A stretch of 64,000 bases of DNA from Takakia lepidozioides (GCA_030704615.1 CM060733.1:37696001-37760000); one strand, 5' to 3'. Positions 21,231-34,049 are shown, numbered from the stretch's first letter. The notes: a model not told the origin generated them from the sequence alone. Translations and numbers: made by a program.

Positions 21231-24200
21231 TCACCAAGCTGCTTCACCGTGCCAGCCACGTATTTATGCTTTTCTTTTTTTATTCTTTTATTCTTCTAGT
21301 TACCCGGCAGTAAGGCTGATTGTCTGTCGCCAAAATGCCGGGTGTACATTTATTTGTCTATTTATAGGCGCACGAGAACACAATGATAGGACGACACGAG
21401 TCACAGTTACGCTGGCTAAACTCGTTCTACCAGCCACTTGGCGGCTTCTAGTTTTCCGGCACTGCCATTCTGTTGTGTCGGGCGGGAGTTTCACATTTTT
21501 CGATAAAGTGCGTGATCAGTAAATAATTAATAAATAACAAGTCTCAAGCGGCGATCATGGGCTCTCTTGCTTTGGTAAAAGATAAAAGAGGAACGTAACT
21601 GCATGAACACACCAAGAAAAAAAAGGAAAAAAGAAAAAAAGTAACACACCAATCCCTGCTTTGACACCGTGTAAGGTCCTTTGACCACATTTTCAATATG
21701 AAATAACAAATATATTTGTTGTTTTGTTGGCTCCGGCGGTTCGACCATCCAGGGCCCCAAATCACAACAGGTAACCAGGCTCCTCGCACTGGCTACAAGA
21801 GAGCCAACAAAATTTCTTGGGCAGCGGACATTTAAGTAAATAAAATAACCAACATATTCTTTTTAATGTAATGCAAAGGGCTTTTGTAAGGTTATTTTTT
21901 CCCTACTTTAATAAAGTTTCCAGGGCTACAATCCCCCTGATCATTAGAAACAAAAAGAAATCCTTTTGCAACAGTATTTTATTAAGTTTTCTTTGTTTGT
22001 AAATTGAAGGCATAATATTTTGGCAGCCACTTTATTTTTATTTCATTATTTATAATTATATATATCCTGTTTGGTAACTGGCTGGTATTCAAAAACCATT
22101 GGAAAACCAATCCAGTCAATATCCATCCACAAATAAAACCGACGGATATAGAATTTGAGGTTTACTTTTTATTTTTCTTAAAGCAGGTGTCATTTAAATT
22201 TTATTGATAAAAGGGGGAAGAACAATACATGTGATACATGCAATCCCCGCCGTATTATAGATATGAATAGGTTGTGAAGCACTCAGTGTATGTACATAGT
22301 AGTAGATTTTCTGATGGTTGAGTTCAGGTTATGAAGCCTTCTTGTTCTTTCCAATCACTTTAGTGCAAAAATTGTCGTAAAAATTGCCCTAAAATCGGCA
22401 CTTTTATTCTCTCTTTCTCTCTTACACCATCCCCATACACACAACCACCCACTTGAATCCCTGACTTTTACTTGGCTAACCCAAGCCCTATGGTTAGAGA
22501 TTGAATATCTTTTGTGGTAAACTGCATGGCGAGAGACTAAGGGTCACAATTGCACGGTTTGATACTTCCAAGATGTGCCTTGAAGGTCCTTTTACCACAT
22601 TTTCTCCATTGACTTCAACATGAAGAGGAGTGATTGCAAGCTAGAGTGGACCAAAAGTGGCATAGCAAGAATACATAAATGAGGATGTGGCGAATCCTCA
22701 ACCATCGGATTTGCTTCAACTGACAATCTTGACCGTCTATTATTGACTGTTCAAACCAAGATTTTCAAACTGCGATAGTTTCAATTCACAAGTATTTTTT
22801 TGAAATTTGATCGCATTTATGGTGAATGAATGTGTCTAATGAAAAAAAAATGTTATTTCAAAAAAATATATTCATAAAGGACTCTATAAAAATAGTTATT
22901 TTTTAGGCTCAAAATAGTACATAAGTTTTTTTAACTTCATATTTTTGAATGATAGTTTTCATTCCAGATTCCTCATTCTTCAAAGCAAGTTTGAGAGAGT
23001 CCCTTTTCTTGAATGTGTTCTAATTTCTATATTTAAAAAGTCCATAACATCTTTTTTTATGGAATGTGACAATTCCTTTTAAAAGTCCATAACATCTAGA
23101 GATTCTGGTTTTTGATAATTAAATTTAAAAGTGTGAAAGTATATGTAGTTGAGCCTTTATATATTAGATCCTTTTTATTGATAGCATTGTCATGTAGGAG
23201 TATGATAATTTACCACTATTCTATGTTTGGAAAAACAGTGTTGTGACAACAAACAATCGACACTAGGCTGCAATCACCAAGAAAGCGAACAATGAGAACA
23301 TCATTGGGTAAGGGTTACCTTTATCACAAGCCCAGATCTCATTCTCTCCCCTTCCTCCCTCCCCAAGGACCAAACTAAGAATCATCCTCGTCCGTGATTA
23401 CTCCATGGGTTTGGACATTGTTGGGCGGGTATAGACCCCGGATATCAACATCCAGATTGGATGATGCCTGTTGGATGTACTAGTAGCTAGAACCTGATTC
23501 TTACCTAGAATCTATGCTGAATATCAACCGGATATTACAAAAATTCAAAAATTCAAACACTTCAGGAAAAAAAAGTTGCTGATTTTGTTTTGGTTGTCGA
23601 GTGATTCAAATGTATGGCGAAATAGCCTTTTGTCATGGTTCATTTTCATTACATTTTATTTTTTATTTTATTTATTTATTTTTTGGGAAAGGGATGAGAG
23701 GCCCTGATACAATTTCTAATATGATCTACATGACTTCTGCCCCTTTTAAATTTTTAAAACAAAATCATATTGATTTATCCATTGGTCTGCATTAGTTTTT
23801 AATCTCAATTTAATAATATTAATTATTTAAGTTGATTAAACATAAATAATAAAATAATTTTATATTTTATTATCCGGATTACTCTATACCTGTTTGGATA
23901 TGACAATCTGGGTATCCCGACTTATTTATATCCAGCAGATTCTGAAAAATAAACCTATCATGCATAAGAGACGAATACAGTTGGAAATCCAGATTTGTTC
24001 CCATTTAGACTTTAGACGCATTTGTTCCGACATTATTCTTCGGCTTGAGGCTGTACTTCTGGTACACAAGATTTCCAACCACAACTGCAAAAACACGGAT
24101 GCCAAATATTTGGTATATTCTCTTAGTACTCTTTAAAGATGCTACGGGAAAATGAATTACGAAACTGCTCCAAAAGTCTGCTCAGGTGAGCACAAGCTGC

Positions 24201-25077
24201 TATTTTTGTTTTTTAAATTCTGGCGATATTTTATTTTTTTTGTTTCTGGCGATACTTCAAAGAGTTTCTCCGGGAAACCTGGGGTGTTTTTTGTGGGGCA
24301 CCGCTAGGGCCAAAATTACCGAAGTTTTGCCCGCAAAACTTTGGGGGGGTTCTTTTGTTCTTTTCCTGCATAGACAGGTCCATAATTACCTTGATTATCT
24401 CGGATTATGAAGTTTCGCTCGCGAAATCCAAGTGGTTCTTATATTGTATCTTCTGGTATTTTTGCTTCAACCAATTAATTTCAAACTTGATTGTTTTTCA
24501 GAAGAATATCACTTTTATTATAGGTGGTAAATATATTTACATTTATCATTTGTTATGGAGCCTATTTGCGTGTAAATTGGACCCTATTTCTATCTTCTAT
24601 CTATTTCTGTGAAAACATTGGGACACTATTACCATGTTTTAGTGCTCACATTCTCCATTTTTCTATGCTCAGGTTCTACCAACCCCCTATATGGATTTAC
24701 AAGGTGTGAGAAAGGCGAGGATCTCCCTAAGATCCGGCTCATCCTTGCTGCACTTCTCATATCCTCTAAGCCCTCCATACAACTCAATAAAGTTATATTT
24801 GTACACGTTAAAGCCTTATGACCATCGTTCCACTGGAAAACAAATCCTACCACAACTTCCATTAGCACTAAAGCAAAATATGTTGAACTAATTCGTTGCG
24901 TGAAAAAATGGTCAGGAAAGAATTGTTACAATTCTTGTCAATCCTTTGCATAATCCTGCCTGGCCAAAAAACCCTAACCTTTTCTTTTGGGGGCCTTGCC
25001 TTTGCAGATCCCACTATTTACTAATTTAGTAGGCAGTAAGTTAGTAGGTAGTAAGAAGGGGGTCCTATGAGGCAGTG
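21231..25077. other. AT-rich, gene-poor stretch
   Basis: Long A/T runs and short frames dominate. Two similar segments near 24318 and 24408 carry small inverted repeats (GTTTTGCCCGCAAAAC; TTTCGCTCGCGAAA), perhaps a diverged repeat pair. I see no gene, RNA or intact mobile element. Confidence 0.4.
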
Positions 25078-25252
25078 GGACCCTTCTAGAAGGCCCTGGA
25101 CACATGTCAACCCTACAAGACTCCTTATTCTAAATTTGGCCAATTCTTCCCCTCTTTTTTTTGGACCCTTCTAAAAGGCCCTGGACACATGTCAACCCTA
25201 CAACACTCCTTATTCTAAATTTGGCCAATTCCTCCCCTCTTTTTTTTTGGAC
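25078..25252 (+). repeat. Two-copy tandem repeat, 85-bp period
   Basis: Two near-identical copies start at 25078 and 25163. Each begins GGACCCTTCTA, contains GGCCCTGGACACATGTCAAC, and ends in a run of Ts. They differ at only a few bases, so the duplication looks recent. Confidence 0.85.
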
Positions 25253-26188
25253 CCCCTCATCTCATTCCTTAATACAGGTGGCCTTCCTACATAAGCGCCC
25301 CACTCTAACTCCTGGGCCGCAGTAATTCCTGGATCACTCTAGAATCAGGGCCCGAATGAAACTGCTCTACATATTCTCTTCAATTGTTTTTAAAAGAAGA
25401 GGGGATGGATCATGGAAGCCCTCACATTTTTATTGAAGGGGGAAAACAATCCCATTTCGTCGTGTATAAAGGCCTTATGGCAGCCTTCGGGCACTCAAAG
25501 GGTTTTAGTTGTTTTTCCCTTCGTGTGAATGACAAACCTAGAAACCAAACAAGCTTTTTGCGTTTCCAAGGAAAAAGGAACAATTGTATATATTCAAATA
25601 CTATGGAACCGCAGGGTACTAAAAAGTGAAATGTTTCAATATCAGGACCCGGCTGGTGTTAGCTTCACTCCTCATCTCTCTGAAAACCGGTATTATAACC
25701 TACCTGAGGTAAGAAAGAAAAACAATGTTTTGATAGACCGACGAAGTTTTATCAATCGAAAAAATCAACTATCTATCGATGCCAGTACACACTAGTCAGG
25801 TACTAAAAGTGAGGGTCGTAAGATTGTCAAAAATGGCTCCTCTCAGTCGGCGAAGCAGCATGCGTGCCAACACCCAGTTCTCACTTCTAGGTAGCTGAAG
25901 TGCTTGGGCTACACCAAGCACTGCACTCAAAGCAAACATGCCTGAGTCCAAGTATCGTACCATAACTGATTGAGATATTGCAATGATGGAGTGTTTGACT
26001 CTGAAAGGAGTGGCACAGTGAGAGATGAACACCAACAAAATGAAGGTTCATATGTTTGTCCAATTTGTGATGGCTGATCCATCTGTCGACAAAGAATAGC
26101 CGATCTACAAACTAGTTTTGACACCTACTATACAATCAGCTGGTGACATGATCAACTAATTTGACCACACGCCAACTACTTTCAGAGG
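25253..26188. other. Intergenic, 3' side of PPWD1
   Basis: It contains short unrecognised frames at about 25384-25795 (plus) and 25796-26124 (minus). Neither resembles a known family. The part next to 26189 should be the PPWD1 3' untranslated region. Confidence 0.4.
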
Positions 26189-29100
26189 CTATGACTTCGG
26201 AACAGTTACACTCAAGATCTTAACATCGGTGTAAGGTTTATCATTCTTATCAGTCTTCACCTTCTCAATGGCCTGCAAGGAACAACAGCTCAAATTTAGT
26301 CTTTAAGAGCGAGTTTCACAAATCCTGCCTCTTTGAGATATGTGATCATGACAATGAGGAAAGTCGTAAGGTGAGCCAACAAACCTGGACAACGTCCATG
26401 CCTTTAGCAACACGGCCAAAGACGGTGTGCTTATTGTCCAGCCACGGGGTAGCAACTGTGGTAATGAAAAATTGAGAACCATTGGTATTTGATCCTGCAT
26501 TTGCCATTGACAGTGTAAAAGGCCGATCATGCCGTAGACTGCAAAAGGCTCCCACAGCACTCTGTCAATACTCAATACAGTAATTTCAACTAGAATGGCT
26601 GTTGAGAAGCATATGGAAATGATGTCACCACTGGCCATCTCAGAATTCACACTCCTTACTCTACATCCCCAGCAAGGAAGGTTGAGTAGTTTGTAAAGCT
26701 GTGATAAACTGATCCTAATGAAGAGGATAGAGAAAGAGGTTTGCCTTTTGTGAAATTCGTCCTCAAATTCACCGCCCCAGATAGACTGCCCACCAGTGCC
26801 GTCTCCTAGAGGGTCGCCTGTCTGTACCATGAAGCCCTTTATGACACGGTGAAAGATGAGGTTGTCATAATACCCATTGCGGCAGTGCGTTGTGAAATTC
26901 TCCACAGTTCGCGGACACTCCTCTGGATACAATCGCACATGAAGATCTCCCAGTGTTGTGTGCACAATCTGGGCCAGGAGAGGTCAAGTTGGATTGCTTC
27001 TTTACAGTGAAAAACTGAAGAGAACAAAATATGCCTCCAAACGCCATACATTTGCTACGTTTTATGTATGTTCTCTTCTTTAACAATGGTGTTTGAGCAC
27101 GGAAACAGTATTATGACAGTTCAGCACCAGGGAATCCTGGTTTGGGTGCCTACCACATTCTCAGGCAAGGAAGTGGTGGTGGCCTTGCCAACATCAGAAA
27201 TGGCCAGAAGCTCCTCAGGAGGGGGCTTCTCATTGAACACATCACGTCCTTTGGTAGCATCCTCTGCCTCCTCAGGTTCTCTCCGACTGCCAAACTAAGC
27301 TTTAGTTTAAGGAGAAGTACCCCATCGAACCAGCTCAAAGAAGTTGCCAATTCATTTACAGATACAATCCCAAGAGCACCCAAATCTTTGCAATTGAATT
27401 CACCAAACAAAATGATACATGTGCTGCGAACGACTCGTCCAGTCCTGGCCCATTACAGTAGGATCCCTTCTGGACAGTGGCTACAGCAGCAGTTATTCAA
27501 TAAGCTGAAAAAGGTATCTATAAACCATGTCCTATCCCCTATCTACGATACCCCTAAGCAACAGGCATCCAGATGTTAACTGCACGGAAACCTACCTGAA
27601 GAGGTAAACTCGGTGTTTTTTGAATGCACAGCACAGCAAGGTTGGATCCGTAAGTGGCTCCCGCTGCTCATTCACATTAGCAGCCGCAGCAGGTAACTTC
27701 TTCACCCTTTTAGTGCTGTACCCGCCTTGATACAGCGCAATCTTCAAGAACCGCTCTGTATTCTCCACTTTCCCTATTATCCTTGCCACTTTATTTGTAT
27801 GTAAGTTGACCACCTGCCAGCAATCCCAAACAGCAATTACTTACCAACCAAGGAAGAAGAGAACATTCCTTCAATTGCGTAAGAAGGGACCCCATTCCCA
27901 GCTTCGATGGATGAGAAAAGGGGGTGCAGAAAGCAAAGCAAAGAGCAATCGGAAGCGGATAAGAATATAAGGGACAGAGGATTGCCTTGATGCCAAGTAG
28001 GGTAGGGTAGAGCAAGAAGTTTGAGCTCTCATCAAAAATGGCATTTGGTAAAGGAGCACCCTCGGTTTTCTCAATCTCCTTCTCCACAGCCATACGACGC
28101 CCAAAGTCAATAGCATCCAGTCTGTATAGGGGCGCATCACTCCTCTGGAGGTCTTGCGCTACCTGCACCCCTCTTTCCCAACCCCTCCCTTTTCTTTAGG
28201 CCCCTGAATCAAGTTTCTCCTGAAGCACTCTTGGCCTGTACACATCACATCTATGTAAGAAATATGAATGAGTTGAAAGTCACCTCAAGGGACTCATCAT
28301 AAGTACGGCGTAATCTGCCAGTAGCAAACCAGAAGACGCGAATTCTGCGATCTGGTGAGGTTGTAACAAATTGCTTTCCATCTGTACTCACCTGCTCCAA
28401 ATCCCCCCTTTTTCAGTACATACTAATCTGAAGTCCCCATATTCCTAGGATGCCATAAAATGGCAACTTATCAACATTACAAAGACAACATGCCTGATGT
28501 CACTTCTTTCGATAAGAAGATGGGGTGGTTTTCATGTAACTTGGTGAGAAACAAACAGAAGAGAGATGTGTACCTCAAGGGAGGAGACAGTTGTTTTGGA
28601 TTTTGCAAGAGAGTAGAGGTCTGTCTCCGTCTTGAACTTGAACTGCACACTATTCAATCCCCCCTCACTCATTTTGATTCCCAAACTGTCAACCTTTTCA
28701 TAATTCCTTTTCTTAGGCCATATCTATCCTATGCACCAATGGTACATGTCCACAAAACCATCCACAGTATTTAGCAAATGGACATCCATGGTTGGTTCTC
28801 ATTTCAGCCAACAAAAGATCATTTAACCTTCTGCTTAGTAAGGGACTGTATATACCTGTGAGAAGGGAACTGGAGTGTGTCAGGGGACCAGTATTCCAGC
28901 AAGCCCTTGGCATCAGCAGACACCACCACATCATACACCGCATTGTACTTCATCACCTTGATTGGCACCATGTGAACCTGCACCCAAATCACGTCTCTAC
29001 ACAGTCAGAAAAGAGCACTAGAACATGTCAGCAACTGATGCCCCAGAAGGAAGCTCTGTTTATCTATCTATACTATTTATGTGTGTGCTCAACAGTTTTC

Positions 29101-30544
29101 TTCCTTTCTAACTCGCCCAATTAAATGAGGCATCCAAAATACAATTGAAAGGGCTAGACGAAAAAGACCTGCTTTGAAAGGAGAGCATCATTGCTGCCAG
29201 AACGGGCATCAAATATGTGGACAGTTGGAGATGCCCGGTCACTAACTGCAAGCTTAGCCCTTGCATCCCCTTGCTTGAAAACCCATTCGATTGCCCCCGG
29301 GACAAATGGCAAACGAAGCATGGCCATCATGTCATAGTTCACAACATCATAAATCTTGGCTGAACGATCATTTGAAATTGTGCAACACAGAAGGCCATCT
29401 GGACTCACCTGCATTTCATCTCATTGGTCAGAAAAGAGGCTTGACCAAGAAACTGGCAAATGGAAAGGGGGAAATAAAGGAATCGTGTTGTTAAAAAACG
29501 ATAAGGTTAACAAGCAGCTGCATCAGGTAGAATCATACATACTGTTGATGAAGGACTTACAGCAAGGCCTTCAATGGGACCAAGGTGGGAGCGAAAATGC
29601 TTCACAAATTCAATGCCCATGCCCTTCTTTTTCCAGAACTTGATATGTCCTGCACACAATGTCACATCCACTGCAAGATAAGCCGTGAAGCAGAACAGAG
29701 TGCATCTGACCGCCATGCTAGTGGAACCACTGTTCCAAAAGTGATAGGCAACAACTAAAAATATCATGAGGGAAAAAGGAGACCCGGGCACAGAGAGAGA
29801 GAGACACTCACAGACACAGTAAAACCGTTCTGGATACATATACTTGTAATGTTGTCGAAATACAACCCTCACCCACATCACACAGGAAAGGGAAGGAGAG
29901 AGAGACAGAGACAGAGGGGGCACCATCAAAACTGCCGGTAATGAAGAAGTCAGCGCTGGAAGTTATAACGTGGCTGATAACATCCCGATGCATGTAGCTT
30001 TTCTCGTACCTGGAACCATCGCCCTTTCACTTCCATAAAGGTGATTCATTCAGTTGAACCAAAAATTCACGAGTGGTTAAGTTCTCATTAAGCACCATCA
30101 CATATCCACCCAAATCAAGAAAATGAATCTAGCACTTCCATATTCATATGAAGTCTCTCGGGGTAGAGGTCCACGCTAAGTTGAAGAAAAGAAGCGAATT
30201 CTGTGGCATTCAGTAGGGACATTTATCAAATGGTGATGTACGTAAGCTCACCACTGTGAGCAAACGTAGTTCCATCCAACCAAACCCTAAATTCAGTAAA
30301 CATGCATGCCAAAATTACGAGCAACTTTCGTGTGTGGTAGATGTCACGAGAAGGCATTGCAAGCGCATACTTACATCTGAGCACAGGGGAGTGCATCGAG
30401 AAACGCCTTTTCGAACTCGAGGGGTCGCTTTGGACGTGACGGGCGTGCAGGGCCTGGCCCGACAATAGGGGCATCCTCGGCATCCTCACCATTTGAATTG
30501 CCCTTGGAGTCCGCTGCTCCATCTTCGAGCAGTGTCATCGTCAT
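26189..30544 (-). CDS. PPWD1: PPWD1 / CYP71-type cyclophilin with WD40 domain, 13 exons
   Basis: This is a nuclear peptidyl-prolyl isomerase. Human PPWD1 is spliceosome-associated and plant CYP71 links to chromatin regulation. Exons: 30375-30544, 29924-30009, 29561-29649, 29169-29408, 28856-28977, 28574-28649, 28284-28391, 27986-28162, 27596-27813, 27154-27286, 26745-26968, 26385-26538, 26189-26272. All join in phase to 626 residues, close to plant CYP71 length. The N-terminal WD40 part includes [34 protein letters not shown] and [20 protein letters not shown]. The C-terminal cyclophilin domain starts [19 protein letters not shown] and keeps the catalytic set: R in [16 protein letters not shown] and Q there, W in [11 protein letters not shown] and its H. 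Introns 8 and 11 need GC donors. An upstream in-frame ATG (30628) would add 28 residues. Confidence 0.93.
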
Positions 30545-31050
30545 AGGGGAAAAGACAGCAGAGAAAGAAACGTCAACCCCAGAAGCCAAGCAATACGAAG
30601 CGAAGAAAAGAGGTAGGCTCAGGTCCACCGAGACCTTGGAGAAGAGAGGAGAGGGAGAGAACCCCTAAACCTCAGCTACACCTGTTCCCCTGTTGGACTC
30701 ATGTTCCCTCAAGTTCCCTAATTACAATCGCCGATTATTTTGGTTTTATTAAAAATTTATACATATAGGGCAATAGAACTTGGTAGTACCTAGTAACTTA
30801 CGTACTTACCCTAAATAGTTTAAGGATTCTAAGAATATACTACCTACTTGAAATGCGACTGGTTCCTTTAGGTTAAGTGATATATTGTCCAAAAACAATC
30901 ACAAAAAAAAGACAATCACCAGCATAATATATTTATTTATTTTTAAACCAAGGGCATGAAGCCAGGGAAAGGAAGACGACAGGGAAGAGGGATCGCTGCT
31001 TTAGGGTTTAGGGGTGAGAGAGGGGGAGAGAGGCGAAGAAGGGGAGGGCG
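30545..31050. promoter_or_regulatory. Divergent promoter, PPWD1 / UTP13
   Basis: Only 506 bp separate the two start codons on opposite strands, so both leaders and promoters must fit here. The middle is AT-rich (30720-30955). CCCCTAAACC on the PPWD1 side (30661-30670) and TAGGGTTTA on the UTP13 side resemble telo-box sequences. Confidence 0.65.
31002..31010 (+). promoter_or_regulatory. Telo-box upstream of UTP13
   Basis: TAGGGTTTA (AAACCCTA on the other strand) lies about 40 bases before the UTP13 ATG. Telo-boxes are established cis elements near starts of plant ribosomal-protein and ribosome-biogenesis genes, which suits an rRNA-processing factor. Confidence 0.6.
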
Positions 31051-33984
31051 ATGGCGCCCGTTGTGGCCTGCAAGAAGAACTATCGAGTGTCTCCTGCATT
31101 GCAGCGATTCTACACAGGAGGGCCAGTGGTGGTTTCTGCAGATGCCTCGTTTGTCGCATGTGCATGTACAGATGATGCTAAGATACTAGACCTGGCTAGT
31201 GGAGCAGTGACTAAAACCCTTAAGGGAGATTCGGAGCCCATCACCGCGCTTGCCCTGAGCCCTGATGGAAAATCCCTGTTCGCTGCGAGCCGTAGTCTTC
31301 AGATTAGGCACTGGAATTTATCCTCGGGTTCTTGCCTTCGCTCCTGGAAGGGGCATGAGGGTCCAGTGGCAGCCATGGCGGTAGATGCGTCGGGGGGCCT
31401 GCTGGCTACTGCAAGTGCTGATCGCAGGGTGCTGGTGTGGGACATTGACGGAGGTTTTTGCACTCATGTATTCCGGGGTCACACGGGCGTGGTGTCGTGC
31501 GTCCAATTCCATCCCGATGCCCACCGCCTTCTGTTGTTTTCCGGGAGTGATGATGGGACAGTGCGAGTGTGGGACTTGGTGACCAAAGCCAGTGCCGCAG
31601 TCCTTGATAAGCATTTCTCAACAGTGACTAGCCTTGCTGTGTCGACAAATGGATGGAGCTTCCTGAGTGCTGGAAGAGACAAGGTGGTGAACATATGGGA
31701 TCTACGAGACTACAGTCTACACACCACAGTCCCTGTCTTTGAAGCAATTGAGTCCATTTGTGTGGTCCCTGATGGGTGTGGCTTGCCGGGGAGTGGTTCT
31801 GATGCGGCACCAAGTAATAAACCAAAGAAGAGTGGTGGGGCTACTTTTCAGTTTCTGACAGTGGGAGAGCGTGGAATTGTTCGAATTTGGAATTCTGAGG
31901 GTGCTGTTTGTCTCTTTGAACAGAAGGAGTCAGATGCCATCCTCAGCTCTGAGAAAGACGATGCAAAGGGCGGCTTCACAGCAGCAATGTTGCTGCCCTC
32001 CCTACGGCAGCTAATGTGTGTCACTGCCGATCAGCGCTTGCTGTTTTATGAATCTGTGACTTTGGACAGTGGCAAGGTTGACTTGAAGTTGGGTAAGCGC
32101 TTTATTGGTTACAATGAGGAGATCATTGACCTGAAATTTGTGGGGGAGGGTGAGCGGTCGCTTGCTGTGGCCACAAATCTGGAGCAGGTGCGGATATATG
32201 ACCTGGCAACAATGACATGCCAGCAGGAGATGGTGGGGCATACCGACATCGTGTTGTGTCTTGACGTTAGTGTATCACCTGCAGGCCTCCCTGTATTGGC
32301 TTCTTCTGGCAAAGATCACACGGTGAGAGTATGGAATGCAGAAAGTGGAGCTTGTCTAGCTGTGGCTGCAGGACACATGGCAGCTGTTGGTGCAATTGCC
32401 TTCTCCAAAAAGCGCCTCAATTTCATCATTAGTGGAAGCAGCGATCGAACAATAAAGCTATGGAGTCTGGAAGGAGTGTTTGACATTGGGACAGGACCTG
32501 CAAAGTTATCATCACAGGCAGTGGTAGCAGCGCATGACAAGGACATCAATGCTCTGGCCATTGCCCCTAATGATAGCCTTGTTTGCAGTGGCTCCCAGGA
32601 TCGGACAGCTCGTGTATGGAAGCTTCCTGAGCTGGTCCCTGTACTCACATTGCAAGGGCACAAGAGAGGAGTTTGGTGCGTGGAATTCTCTCCCGTAGAC
32701 CAGTGTGTCTTGACAGCATCTGGGGACAAAACGATCAAGATCTGGGCTCTGACGGATGGATCCTGCCTGAAGACATTTGAAGGACACACAGCGAGCGTCC
32801 TCAAGTGTGCATTTCTCACAGGGGGAACGCAGCTGATCTCAGCAGGAGCGGATGGATTGGTGAAGCTTTGGACCATAAAGATGAATGAGTGCATTAATAC
32901 CTTCGATCACCATGATGACAAGATTTGGGCATTGGCTGTAAGTCGCAATACAGAGATGCTGGCAACTGGTGGTGGTGATTCACTCGTCAATTTGTGGACC
33001 GATTGCACTGCTGATGATGAGGCGGAAACTATTGGAGAAGAGGAGGAAGAGGCGCTCAAGGAGCAAGACTTGTCAAATGCACTGGTGGACACAGATTGGG
33101 TTAAAGCAGTACATCTGGCATTTGAACTGCGGCGACCCTTCAAGCTCCTCTCTATCTTCAAACACCTTCTCAAAAAGGAGGGGTCGCATGTGCAAATGCG
33201 TGAATGTTTGGAATCACTTGGAAAGGAATACCATCGGTTGTTGTTGGAGTATGTTCGTGACTGGAATTCCAAACCGAAGTCATGCCATGTAGCACAACGT
33301 GTGCTCTTTGACCTTCTGTCTGTGGTCCCCCCAGGAGAGCTAATTGAAGTGCCTGGTGTACGTGAACTAATGGAAGGGATTGTGCCATATACACAACGTC
33401 ACTTTAGCCGATTTGACCGTTTGTCGCGAAGCACTTTCTTGCTGGACTACACACTTGCCCGCATGTCAGTGCTCATGCCAGAAGATAATCTTACCTCCGC
33501 AGCTTTTGGCAATGGGACCTCCTTAGTTTTAGACAGAAAGGTCCTGCAGGTATCTGGTAGTATGCCTTCTATGACTTCTGAACGGCTCAGAAATGGCTTG
33601 GGTGCTAGCCCCTTGGAGAATGTGCAACAAAGTTTGTCATGGGATGGGGACAAGAGTGTGGCACTCGAGGAAGAAGGACGGATAGGAGGTGGACAGAACA
33701 TAGAGACAGAGGGTCATATTGCAATGGCCAGAGTTTCAATCAGCGAAGGGCAAGAGAGCTCTGAGCTAGACATGGTTGAGGAGAACACCATTCGGGCACC
33801 AGAAACCAATGGCAACAGAAACAGTGATGTACTAGCCAATGGTGGCCCACCAGCTCACTGGAAGTCTAGAAAGAAAATAACCAGTAAAACATTAGGTGTG
33901 GAGGATAGTGGGATTGGAGTAGGTAGGCGGAAGGGAGAGGCTCGAGTCAGCAAGAAGAGGAAAAATGCAGGTTTGGCATGCTGA
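31051..33984 (+). CDS. UTP13: UTP13 / TBL3 small-subunit processome WD40 protein, intronless
   Basis: This nucleolar U3 snoRNP (UTP-B) subunit is needed for pre-18S rRNA processing; the Arabidopsis relative is TORMOZ. One uninterrupted frame of 977 residues starts at a good-context ATG (GCGATGGC). Residues about 50-650 form two WD40 propellers with many GHxx...WD-type repeats (for example ASADRRVLVWD, ASSGKDHTVRVWN, ASGDKTIKIW, SAGADGLVKLWTIK, ATGGGDSLVNLW). The Utp13 C-terminal helical domain follows: DTDWVKAVHLAFELRRPFKL through FDRLSRSTFLLDYTLARMS. The last about 150 residues are low-complexity with a basic end (SKKRKNAG), longer than usual for the family. The absence of introns beside two heavily split neighbours is odd. 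An old LINE tip lies about 70 bp past the stop. Confidence 0.93.
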   Translation: MAPVVACKKNYRVSPALQRFYTGGPVVVSADASFVACACTDDAKILDLASGAVTKTLKGDSEPITALALSPDGKSLFAASRSLQIRHWNLSSGSCLRSWKGHEGPVAAMAVDASGGLLATASADRRVLVWDIDGGFCTHVFRGHTGVVSCVQFHPDAHRLLLFSGSDDGTVRVWDLVTKASAAVLDKHFSTVTSLAVSTNGWSFLSAGRDKVVNIWDLRDYSLHTTVPVFEAIESICVVPDGCGLPGSGSDAAPSNKPKKSGGATFQFLTVGERGIVRIWNSEGAVCLFEQKESDAILSSEKDDAKGGFTAAMLLPSLRQLMCVTADQRLLFYESVTLDSGKVDLKLGKRFIGYNEEIIDLKFVGEGERSLAVATNLEQVRIYDLATMTCQQEMVGHTDIVLCLDVSVSPAGLPVLASSGKDHTVRVWNAESGACLAVAAGHMAAVGAIAFSKKRLNFIISGSSDRTIKLWSLEGVFDIGTGPAKLSSQAVVAAHDKDINALAIAPNDSLVCSGSQDRTARVWKLPELVPVLTLQGHKRGVWCVEFSPVDQCVLTASGDKTIKIWALTDGSCLKTFEGHTASVLKCAFLTGGTQLISAGADGLVKLWTIKMNECINTFDHHDDKIWALAVSRNTEMLATGGGDSLVNLWTDCTADDEAETIGEEEEEALKEQDLSNALVDTDWVKAVHLAFELRRPFKLLSIFKHLLKKEGSHVQMRECLESLGKEYHRLLLEYVRDWNSKPKSCHVAQRVLFDLLSVVPPGELIEVPGVRELMEGIVPYTQRHFSRFDRLSRSTFLLDYTLARMSVLMPEDNLTSAAFGNGTSLVLDRKVLQVSGSMPSMTSERLRNGLGASPLENVQQSLSWDGDKSVALEEEGRIGGGQNIETEGHIAMARVSISEGQESSELDMVEENTIRAPETNGNRNSDVLANGGPPAHWKSRKKITSKTLGVEDSGIGVGRRKGEARVSKKRKNAGLAC

Positions 33985-34049
33985 AAATACACACTAGGTA
34001 CCTGGGTTAATATATGCTAGCAAATGCATTGGCCTGTTGATTGCATCTT

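Noticed and set aside
20968-21522. 184-codon plus-strand open frame
   Set aside because: It runs antisense to the coiled-coil exon; its Ser/Leu/Phe-rich composition is typical of a shadow frame.
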